Shown here in pieces: positions 57,275 to 64,000 of a DNA stretch of 64,000 nucleotides. The position numbers were made by a program, and so were the translations under genes. The stretch lies in contig JAIOSF010000031.1 of assembly GCA_021107755.1 (NCBI GenBank), positions 1 to 64,000 on the forward strand. The letters are read 5' to 3'. The notes beneath the pieces are model-generated. The model saw nothing but the letters and a program-made list of their open reading frames with translations, was not told the origin of the DNA and ran no database searches. Position 1 is the stretch's first letter. Every line of letters begins with the position of its first letter. The DNA comes from Arcobacteraceae bacterium (GTDB lineage: Bacteria; Campylobacterota; Campylobacteria; Campylobacterales; Arcobacteraceae).

Positions 57275-57345
57275 CCTACTTATTTATTTTTTTATATTCT
57301 AGCAACTTTTAACTTTTTTTGACTTAATTATGATAAAATAATATT

Positions 57346-59871
57346 ATGACAGATTTAAATATTAAAATAGAAGAACTTATAGAAAACAAAGCAGAAGATT
57401 TTCAAATAGCAAAAATAATTAAGTGTGAAATAAAAGAATATCTAAGCTCTCTTGATGATATATATGAACAATCAAGTGGAAAAGATTTTTTTGTAAAACA
57501 TACAAAAATGATAGATGGATTTATAAAAGTAATATATAAATATCTTTTACGAAAACATTTTGGAATATATCTTCCTATGTCAAACCATATACCTATGAGT
57601 ATAATAGCTTTAGGAAGCTTTGGAAGAGAACAATTATGTGTTTATAGTGATATTGATATTATGATTTTATATAATGATATCAAAGGATACAATATAAAAC
57701 CAATTATGGAAGAGTTTATGACATTATCATGGGATAGTGGACTTAAACTTGGTAGTCGCGTACATGAGATAAGTGAGATTGAAGAGGCTGTAAAAACAGA
57801 TGTTACTATTAAAACATCTATTCTGGAATCACGACTGATATATGGTTCAAAACATCTATGGTATAAGTTTCAAAGTAAATTAAATAATATTAGAAATTTT
57901 GAACAAAAAGAGTTTGTATTAGAGAAATTGCAAGAACATAAAGAGAGACTAGAAAAATATCCACTAGTGATGCAACCAAACATAAAAGATGGCTATGGAG
58001 GGATGAGAGAATCTAATATGCTGTTTTGGATGGCAAATATCACTTATGGAGTTTCGAGTACAAAGGATTTAACCGGTATTTTATTTAGTGAAGATGAATA
58101 TAAAAAATATAGAATCGCTTTAGAATATATTTTTCGAACAAGAAATGCCCTACATCTTTGTGCAAAAAAGAAACTAGATACCATAACTTTTGATATTTTA
58201 CCAGATATCAGTACAAAACTTGGTTTTGTAAATAGTGAAAGACTTACAAAAGATAGACAATGTATGTCTAAAATTTTTGAGTCTTTACACACTATTCATC
58301 ATTTCACATCAGTGATGATTAAAAAGATTGCTAGACAACATCTTTATAATAGTAACAATCTTCCAAATATCTATCAACATAGAATTAAAAAAGATAGATA
58401 CTTATGTAATAATACACTTTATGCAACTTATAATACAAAAGCAAAAATACTCAATCAGTTTTTAAAAGAGCTTATCTCTTTACCAAACTATATTGAAAGA
58501 TTTGATGTATCATACATTCACTTTGCATCAAAAACCCTCCATCAAAATAAAACTAATATAACAACTAAAAAACTTGTCCATACCCTACTTCAAAGAGAAA
58601 ACCTCTATCCAATTATTGACCTACTCTATAAAGCAGGCTTATTGGTAGTTATTATCCCTACTTTTAAAAAAATTATAAATCAACCACAATTTGATGGTTA
58701 TCATAAACATCCTGTTGATATCCATAGTATCCATACCCTTTATCATATACAAAATATCAAAGACCCTTTTGTTTTAAAAATGTATGAAAAACAAAACTAT
58801 ACGCAAAAGTACCTTCTAAAACTAGCAGCTCTTTTTCATGATTGTGGAAAAGGGAGAGGGAAAGACCATCATATAGTGGGCCAAAATTTATTTAGAAAGT
58901 TTGCAAAATCTTTAAATATTGATGATGAGAATATCACTATCGTATCTACACTTATTCGATATCATAATATGATGACTAAAGTAGCCACAACAGAAGATAT
59001 ATACTCACAAAATACTATTTTAGCATTTACTGGAATTATTCAAACAAAAGAGGTATTAGAACTGTTATTTATTATGACCTATGCAGATATTAACTCTGTA
59101 GATTCTAAACTTTATAAAAGCTCTACAGCATCGCTCTTAAAAGAACTATACTTACAAACAATTCCAGCTTATGATAATAAAGAGTTACTCAAAGTAAGTA
59201 GTAGAAGAGCAGCAAAAGAAAATACAATCAAAAAAAGTAAAGTTTTTGAAGCGCTTCCAAATAGTATGAAAAAGAAAGTTTTAAATATAGAATCAAACCA
59301 ACTCTTCTTGAAGTATAAAGCAGAAGATATTATTAAGATTGCTACAAGAGCAAAAGATATAGACAGCTTTGATTTTAAACTATTTACAAAAGAAAACTTA
59401 AAAATACGAATTACAAGGGTAGTTCCATTAAATCTTGGGTATTTACTAGGTAAACTACAATTTTTAAATATTAACTCAATGGGTATTTATAAACTATATG
59501 ATGAGAAAAAGTTTTTTGAAATAGTATTTGACGAGCACTTAGATGAAATTGATATACCTTTTATTGAAGATATTATTAAAAATTCATTTGATATGTCAAA
59601 AACTATCCATCTCAAAAAACCAACTATAGCAAAAGATGAAATATTTATCAATTGTGATCATACAGATGAATTAGCACAGTTTACAATACATACAAAAGAT
59701 CAAAAAGGTTTATTTAGCTATATAGCTCGTGCCTTTGATGAGTTAGGGATAGAGATACATAGCGCAAAGATTCAATCAAATAAGGGAAAAGTAAATGATA
59801 TGTTGCTAATCTCAAAAAATGGTAATTTTTGTGATAATAAAGAGAAAATTGTAGAGATACTAACCCAATAA
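57346..59871 (+). CDS. glnD: Protein-PII uridylyltransferase/uridylyl-removing enzyme GlnD
   Basis: GlnD senses glutamine and adds or removes UMP on PII. The 841 aa have an N-terminal nucleotidyltransferase (LGSFGREQLCVYSDIDIMILYN with the SDxD metal ligands) and a middle HD phosphohydrolase domain (LAALFHDCGKGRGKDHH). At least one ACT domain lies at the C-terminus (AQFTIHTKDQKGLFSYIARAFDELGIEIHS). The second ACT repeat is poorly conserved. This implies the organism regulates nitrogen through PII. It is followed by an antiporter gene after 16 bp. Confidence 0.94.
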   Translation: MTDLNIKIEELIENKAEDFQIAKIIKCEIKEYLSSLDDIYEQSSGKDFFVKHTKMIDGFIKVIYKYLLRKHFGIYLPMSNHIPMSIIALGSFGREQLCVYSDIDIMILYNDIKGYNIKPIMEEFMTLSWDSGLKLGSRVHEISEIEEAVKTDVTIKTSILESRLIYGSKHLWYKFQSKLNNIRNFEQKEFVLEKLQEHKERLEKYPLVMQPNIKDGYGGMRESNMLFWMANITYGVSSTKDLTGILFSEDEYKKYRIALEYIFRTRNALHLCAKKKLDTITFDILPDISTKLGFVNSERLTKDRQCMSKIFESLHTIHHFTSVMIKKIARQHLYNSNNLPNIYQHRIKKDRYLCNNTLYATYNTKAKILNQFLKELISLPNYIERFDVSYIHFASKTLHQNKTNITTKKLVHTLLQRENLYPIIDLLYKAGLLVVIIPTFKKIINQPQFDGYHKHPVDIHSIHTLYHIQNIKDPFVLKMYEKQNYTQKYLLKLAALFHDCGKGRGKDHHIVGQNLFRKFAKSLNIDDENITIVSTLIRYHNMMTKVATTEDIYSQNTILAFTGIIQTKEVLELLFIMTYADINSVDSKLYKSSTASLLKELYLQTIPAYDNKELLKVSSRRAAKENTIKKSKVFEALPNSMKKKVLNIESNQLFLKYKAEDIIKIATRAKDIDSFDFKLFTKENLKIRITRVVPLNLGYLLGKLQFLNINSMGIYKLYDEKKFFEIVFDEHLDEIDIPFIEDIIKNSFDMSKTIHLKKPTIAKDEIFINCDHTDELAQFTIHTKDQKGLFSYIARAFDELGIEIHSAKIQSNKGKVNDMLLISKNGNFCDNKEKIVEILTQ

Positions 59872-59887
59872 AAAACTAGGAATAGAT

Positions 59888-61087
59888 ATGGAAATACATA
59901 ATTTTTTTATAACACTTTTTCTTATACTTATAGTAGCCAGATTTTTAGGGGAGTTATTTGCAAAATATGGTATTCCATCTGTTTTAGGTGAACTTTTTGC
60001 TGGTATTTTATTGGGTGCATCTGTATTTGACCTTATTCAACCTAATAACATTTTAAAAATATTAGCCGAAATCGGTATTATTCTTCTTCTTTTTGAAGTT
60101 GGTTTAGAAACTGATTTTAAAAGATTAAAAAATGCAGGGGTAAAATCTTTTGTAGTTGCTATTTTAGGGGTTGTTTTACCTTTTATTGCTGGACTTGGAT
60201 TGGCTTATTATCTATTTGAGTTAGATTTTACAATATCACTTTTTATTGCAGGAACACTTACTGCTACTAGTATTGGTATCACATTAAGAGTTTTAAAAGA
60301 TATCCAAATGGAAAATACTAATATTGCACAAATTGTTATTGGTGCTGCTGTTATTGATGATATTATTGGTATTATTTTACTTGTTTTTATTTATGATTAT
60401 TCAATTTCACATGAAGCTAGTTTTGACCATACTCTCTCTGTTACTGCTATGATTGTTATATTTTTGGTTCTTGCACCTATTTTAGCAAAAGCATTATCGT
60501 TTATTATTCATAAATACCACAAAAAACATCTAGTTCCTGGATATTTTCCAACAATTATAATATCCCTTATTTTACTTTTCTCATATCTTTCACATTTAGT
60601 TGGTGCTCCTGCAATATTAGGTTCTTTTGCGGCTGGTGTTGCACTCTCAAGAAGGTTTTTTCTCCCGTTTGGTGCTATGCTTGGAACAAATGAAGCTTTG
60701 TTACAAGAGGTAAAAAGGGATATGACACCTATTATTCAGATGTTCACCCCTATATTTTTTGTTATGGTTGGACTTTCTGTAGATTTATCTGTTATTGATT
60801 TTACCTCGGCAACTTTTTGGATTATGAGCCTCTCTTTTATTCTTTTGGCATTTATTAGTAAATTTATAGCTGCATTTTTTATCTATCAAAAATGTCTTAT
60901 GAACAATGCAATTATTGGTATGTCAATGATACCTCGTGGTGAAGTTGGATTAATTTTTGCAGAGATGGGACGAGTTAATGGTGCTTTACCAAATGATATT
61001 TATGCTATGCTTATATTTGTAATAGTTATTACAACTGTTGTTCCACCGTTTTTATTAAAAAAATATTTTAAAGGTGAGTGTGTATAA
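59888..61087 (+). CDS. Cation:proton antiporter, CPA2 type
   Basis: The 399 aa form about 12 membrane helices. Family features are the start (ARFLGELFAKYGIPSVLGELFAGILLG), the paired aspartates in VIGAAVIDDIIGI expected for the ion site, and IGMSMIPRGEVGLIFAEMG near the end. No cytoplasmic RCK or TrkA-N domain follows, unlike KefB/C, so it is a NhaP/RosB-like exchanger rather than a glutathione-gated channel. K+ or Na+ specificity cannot be read. Confidence 0.9.
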   Translation: MEIHNFFITLFLILIVARFLGELFAKYGIPSVLGELFAGILLGASVFDLIQPNNILKILAEIGIILLLFEVGLETDFKRLKNAGVKSFVVAILGVVLPFIAGLGLAYYLFELDFTISLFIAGTLTATSIGITLRVLKDIQMENTNIAQIVIGAAVIDDIIGIILLVFIYDYSISHEASFDHTLSVTAMIVIFLVLAPILAKALSFIIHKYHKKHLVPGYFPTIIISLILLFSYLSHLVGAPAILGSFAAGVALSRRFFLPFGAMLGTNEALLQEVKRDMTPIIQMFTPIFFVMVGLSVDLSVIDFTSATFWIMSLSFILLAFISKFIAAFFIYQKCLMNNAIIGMSMIPRGEVGLIFAEMGRVNGALPNDIYAMLIFVIVITTVVPPFLLKKYFKGECV

Positions 61088-61516
61088 ATGGAAAAATGTA
61101 AATATATCCCTAAATTAGAAAATATTATTGAGAGAATTTTTCACTCTTTAGATACTATTCATCCCACTAATATTGAAGTAAAATATATTGGTGAGGAACA
61201 TTTTGATACGGATGAGTTAGACCAATATTGTTTTCAGTTTGAAAAAATGAACTCGCAAGATTTACGATTTGAACTACTTATACCAACAGATAATCCCATA
61301 CCTCATAATATTGATTTAATAACTTTTGCAAATCAAGTTATATACAAATATAATATTGAAAATATTGCAAACTATATCTCTGTTTTTGATGAAAATACCA
61401 CTGAACATACTTGTCACTTTGAAAAGAAACATATCTTTAGAGTAATGTGTACTTCAGATGACAATGACTCAAATATAGTGTATGTAAATATTGACCCTGA
61501 AAACTTTTTTGAATAA
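61088..61516 (+). CDS. Hypothetical soluble protein in the antiporter operon
   Basis: The 142 aa form a soluble, acidic protein with no signal peptide. It starts with MEKCKYIPKLENIIERIF and contains several His and Cys residues. I do not recognise it. The ATG follows the antiporter stop directly with no gap, so it is translationally coupled and may regulate or couple with the antiporter. This is inferred from position only. Confidence 0.65.
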   Translation: MEKCKYIPKLENIIERIFHSLDTIHPTNIEVKYIGEEHFDTDELDQYCFQFEKMNSQDLRFELLIPTDNPIPHNIDLITFANQVIYKYNIENIANYISVFDENTTEHTCHFEKKHIFRVMCTSDDNDSNIVYVNIDPENFFE

Positions 61517-61576
61517 ATTTAATTTATCTCTTCCAAGGTTGGATGATATTATTGTTCTGTAGCTTGTGGTTTCATC

Positions 61577-61592
61577 TTTTACCTTTCATTGT
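61577..61592 (+). repeat. Direct repeat copy 1 of the cassette
   Basis: This 16-bp sequence (TTTTACCTTTCATTGT) is the same as the copy at 62693. It includes the TGA stop of the frame-shifted ORF6N remnant. Confidence 0.7.
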
Positions 61593-62015
61593 TTTTTTGG
61601 TCTAAAACCTATTAGATTATTGTTTGTCTTTTGTGTATCTTGTAAGATTTGATGTAAGAGTTCAAAAGCTTCATCTATTCAATGCTCGCATGATAGTAAG
61701 AGTTACTTCTGTGGCAACTTGACTTTTTAAAACAGTTGCTAACATATATACGCCTTGTTCTGTAAAAACTTTAGGTAAATATTTTCTAGCATTTATACTT
61801 TCTTTAAAGGTCGCATTTTGCGACCTTAAGATTTCTACCTCTTCTTTAGTCATTTCAAAAAATAAATCGCAAGGGAATCTCTCAGGATTTCTTCATACTG
61901 CTTCATTTATCCTTTTTGTTTCTACATTATAAAAATTCGCTAAGTCACTATCTAGCATAACACTTAGTTTCCGAACTTTATATATCTTTGTTTCTATGGT
62001 ATTTACAAGTTCCAT
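61586..62015 (-). pseudogene. ORF6N-domain protein, inactivated
   Basis: On the minus strand the frame begins MELVNTIETKIYKVRKLSV and continues NVETKRINEAV, then a TGA (61893-61895) where a residue is expected, then RNPERFPCDLFFEMTKEEVEIL and NARKYLPKVFTEQGVYMLATVL. This is the ORF6N (KilA-N-like) fold found in phages and restriction loci. After ..IMRALNR the frame is lost, and the adjacent frame continues IDEAFELLHQILQ..NNLIGFRPKKQ, showing a frameshift near 61674. Another in-frame TGA lies just before the ATG. With at least one stop and one shift it is dead. ORF6N proteins often control phage or restriction loci. Confidence 0.85.
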
Positions 62016-62105
62016 ATCTGATACTTCTTGTTTATCTCAAAGTATCTTAGCATCTTTTTTGATTTGAGGTTGAAAATATGACAATATGCAATAAGGAAGA
62101 AAAAT

Positions 62106-62402
62106 TTAATTTACCTTATCTAACCAATAGAGAGGTTTTCTACTATTGTGCATCACAGCGACGATAAAAATATTTTTAGAAGTTGTTTTGTAGACTATTG
62201 AGAAAGGAAATCTATTTAAAATATATCTTTTAAAACCATACTGAAATGTTGCCCAAGTATCAGGAAAGTTAGAAATTGCAGTATAACCATCTTCTAACTC
62301 ATTTAAAAATTGATTTCCAAGTCCTTTAAGTTGCTCTTCGTACCAAAGAAAAGAACCTTTAATTTCAATGGCTACATCAGGATGAAAAGATAATTGTCTC
62401 AT
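62106..62402 (-). CDS. ParE/RelE-type toxin
   Basis: The 98 aa have the RelE/ParE fold pattern: FHPDVAIEIKGSFLWYEEQLKGLGNQFLNELEDGY at the N-terminus and a C-terminal strand YILNRFPFSIVYKTTSKNIFIVAVMHNSRKP. Homologues inhibit gyrase or cut mRNA on ribosomes; which applies cannot be told. It starts 1 bp after the antitoxin gene ends, so the two form a standard antitoxin-first operon. Confidence 0.88.
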   Translation of the reverse strand: MRQLSFHPDVAIEIKGSFLWYEEQLKGLGNQFLNELEDGYTAISNFPDTWATFQYGFKRYILNRFPFSIVYKTTSKNIFIVAVMHNSRKPLYWLDKVN

Positions 62403-62403
62403 A

Positions 62404-62625
62404 CTAAGATAGTACTTGTTGTTTGATATGTTCCCAACTTACTGTTTGAACTTTACCAGATTCAATCTCTCCATATCTTTGTTTTGCGAGATTTGCCCAT
62501 TGTTGGTCTGAATCATTATCGTGAATTTCATCCATAGATGCTATCAAAAATTTCATCAAGTTGTTTTTTTCACTTGTCGATAATGTTTGTACATCTTCTA
62601 AAACTTTGTTCATAATCTTAGTCAC
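62404..62625 (-). CDS. Antitoxin of the ParE-type module
   Basis: The 73-aa protein contains the addiction-module pattern of helix LSTSEKNNLMKFLIASMDE and a C-terminal segment (WANLAKQRYGEIESGKVQTVSWEHIKQQVLS) that resembles toxin-binding tails of the TIGR02574-type family. It starts with GTG after a good AAGGA ribosome-binding site. It sits immediately upstream of the toxin gene. Expected autoregulation is inferred. Confidence 0.85.
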   Translation of the reverse strand: MTKIMNKVLEDVQTLSTSEKNNLMKFLIASMDEIHDNDSDQQWANLAKQRYGEIESGKVQTVSWEHIKQQVLS

Positions 62626-62692
62626 AACAAATCCTTAAAGTCAAAATATTTTATATTATGACATAGTTCTGCCTATAAAAAAATAAACGAAT

Positions 62693-62708
62693 TTTTACCT
62701 TTCATTGT
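62693..62708 (+). repeat. Direct repeat copy 2 of the cassette
   Basis: This is identical over 16 bp to 61577-61592. It lies in the 164-bp gap between the antitoxin and the putAbiC-like gene, which otherwise holds no gene I can support. Confidence 0.7.
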
Positions 62709-62789
62709 GGGGTATTTTTCTTTCCTAACTTACAGTATTCATTTTAGCTCGTGAAATGATGGAACGAGTAATGAATTTTGATATTTTAT

Positions 62790-63632
62790 TTATAAATATT
62801 GCCATAATATTACATCAAATGCTTCTTTTTTATATATTTTAATTTCTTCTTCCCAATTATCTAATAATTGTTCATCAATATCTTTAAAGAAACAATATTT
62901 TTCTAACAACAACTTTTTATTACTATGTTTAGCATGCGTATAATAAAATATTAATACAAGTTCCTCGTCCGATATTTGAGAATGAAGAGTTTCCAAATAA
63001 AAACTCTTATCTTTTTCATCTAAAAATTCCGACCTATCAATTAAATTTAAAATAGAATAAACATTTTCAATAAACTTTAAATTTTTTCTTCCTAGTTTTG
63101 ATTTAATATTATTCTTTACATTTTCAGGGTTAATATTTCTATCTTTATCAGCTAGATTTTTATTTTCTTCTTTTGATAAATTTTCGTCAGAAGTATAAAA
63201 GTCTGTAGAACCACCTAATTTAAAGTTATTTAAAAAATTAGATATAGCTTCCCCTCCATACATCGAATGCTTTTCTTTATCTTCTGCTATATGAATTTCT
63301 CTAAAATTTGCTATTGAATCATTATGAATTTTAATCAGATTAAAAAATGTAGTTTCAAAATTTTGTTTATGTACTTCTTTTTTTGAATCTCTCATATCTT
63401 GTTGCTGTAAATAAATTGTAATGACAAGGGCGATAAATGCAAGTCCTGAAAATAAAGAGTTTAAAACTCCAAAACTATCTCCAAATTGTCCAGCTTTTTC
63501 AATACTGTATTGTGAAATCGGAAATGTCATATAAATTATCAAAGCAATATATAAAATTATACAACCTAAGATTAATCCAAACCACCACTTATGGCTTTTA
63601 AAAACTTCTAACACCTTAAAGACCCTCCACAA
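62790..63632 (-). CDS. Putative phage abortive-infection membrane protein (putAbiC type)
   Basis: The 280 aa have two N-terminal membrane helices (about residues 17-36 and 55-75). They are followed by a coiled region (QQQDMRDSKKEVHKQ) and FETTFFNLIKIHNDSI, the layout I recall for the putAbiC family (PF16872). The loop FGDSFGVLNSLFSGLAFIALVITI is very typical. The rest is helical and charged. Members are suspected of phage defence by membrane damage, but for this one it is inference. It lies 10 bp after the exonuclease gene on the same strand. Confidence 0.75.
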   Translation of the reverse strand: MWRVFKVLEVFKSHKWWFGLILGCIILYIALIIYMTFPISQYSIEKAGQFGDSFGVLNSLFSGLAFIALVITIYLQQQDMRDSKKEVHKQNFETTFFNLIKIHNDSIANFREIHIAEDKEKHSMYGGEAISNFLNNFKLGGSTDFYTSDENLSKEENKNLADKDRNINPENVKNNIKSKLGRKNLKFIENVYSILNLIDRSEFLDEKDKSFYLETLHSQISDEELVLIFYYTHAKHSNKKLLLEKYCFFKDIDEQLLDNWEEEIKIYKKEAFDVILWQYL

Positions 63633-63642
63633 TTTTAATTTA

Positions 63643-64000
63643 TTATTTTTTAACTTGATGACCCATACTAAAATCTATCAAATCTTCACTATAAACTATC
63701 TCATCTGGCAATAAATTCAAACACTCTTGTAATACCATCGTTGTACAATAAGCATCACTATAAGCCCTATGATGATTTTCATCTTCAATACTTAAGTGCT
63801 CTTTTAAATATTTTAAACCATATCGTTCTGTTTGTATTAATTTTTCTGAAAGATCAATAGTACAAAGCTTTCGATTATAGAGTTCTCCTAAGTCATATCT
63901 TTTCATGCTATCACTTATAAATTTATAATCAAAGGTAATTGCATGAGCTACAAAAACATCATCTTCTAAAAATATCTTAAACTCTTCAAGTACTGTCTTT
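63643..64000 (-). CDS. DEDDh 3'-5' exonuclease (DNA polymerase III epsilon-like), partial
   Basis: The frame is open to the window edge, so the N-terminus is outside. Reading in from the edge gives FLEDDVFVAHAITFDYKFI, the Exo II motif (VAHNAxFDxxFL) with its Asp. The C-terminal HHRAYSDAYCTTMVL holds the Exo III histidine and Asp. Exo I is beyond the end. It could be DnaQ proofreading subunit or a stand-alone epsilon-like nuclease. It is followed by the putAbiC-like gene, possibly in one operon. Confidence 0.85.
   Translation of the reverse strand, partial: KTVLEEFKIFLEDDVFVAHAITFDYKFISDSMKRYDLGELYNRKLCTIDLSEKLIQTERYGLKYLKEHLSIEDENHHRAYSDAYCTTMVLQECLNLLPDEIVYSEDLIDFSMGHQVKK

Larger units (their letters stand above)
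61577..62708. mobile_element. Putative small accessory cassette bounded by 16-bp direct repeats
   Basis: TTTTACCTTTCATTGT occurs identically at 61577-61592 and 62693-62708 and brackets the decayed ORF6N gene and the toxin-antitoxin pair. No transposase or integrase is present, so the boundary type is uncertain. The left copy covers the end of the ORF6N reading frame. The right copy lies in the spacer before the antitoxin gene. Confidence 0.4.

Overview
The window is low-GC, densely coded DNA from a member of the Campylobacterota, most likely an Arcobacter-type genome (inference). Supporting signs are the monomeric isocitrate dehydrogenase, a short flagellin with no middle domains and a sigma70-like promoter, a CheA with no receiver domain, and a 6S RNA gene upstream of purD.

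Left end (1-5294): a type II-C CRISPR-Cas locus. A small array of 36-bp repeats and 30-bp spacers lies downstream of cas2, cas1 and cas9, which run on the minus strand. A tracrRNA with anti-repeat and terminator can be read between cas9 and cas1. Every repeat ends in an extended -10 element, so crRNAs are probably made from promoters inside the repeats, on the plus strand and towards the cas genes. cas9 is split by one in-frame TAA after codon 284, although every catalytic residue I can locate is intact.

Middle (5343-61516): housekeeping genes in compact operons. They include uvrA, rhlE, a flagellin with a small coupled membrane gene, an AsmA/YhdP-like protein divergent from mltG, icd and mdh, ilvB-ilvH-lpxD-ftsK, a chemotaxis operon (cheY-cheA-cheR-cheD-cheB-diguanylate cyclase-pssA), purD-RDD-lptD-phosphoribosyltransferase-pnp, tandem ppk2 genes with an ABC-F ATPase, an Fe-S protein with lgt, carB-Sua5-like-secretin-polA, and glnD-antiporter. 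A strongly equipped gene at 23666 encodes an unknown protein with a flagellin-like C-terminus behind a duplicated 19-bp upstream element. The intergenic region before purD holds a 6S RNA gene.

Right end (61517-64000): an accessory patch. It holds a decayed ORF6N-domain gene, a ParE-type toxin with its antitoxin between 16-bp direct repeats, a putative abortive-infection membrane protein (putAbiC type) and a DEDDh exonuclease cut by the window edge. Together with the damaged CRISPR locus, this makes the two ends of the window the phage- and plasmid-related parts.
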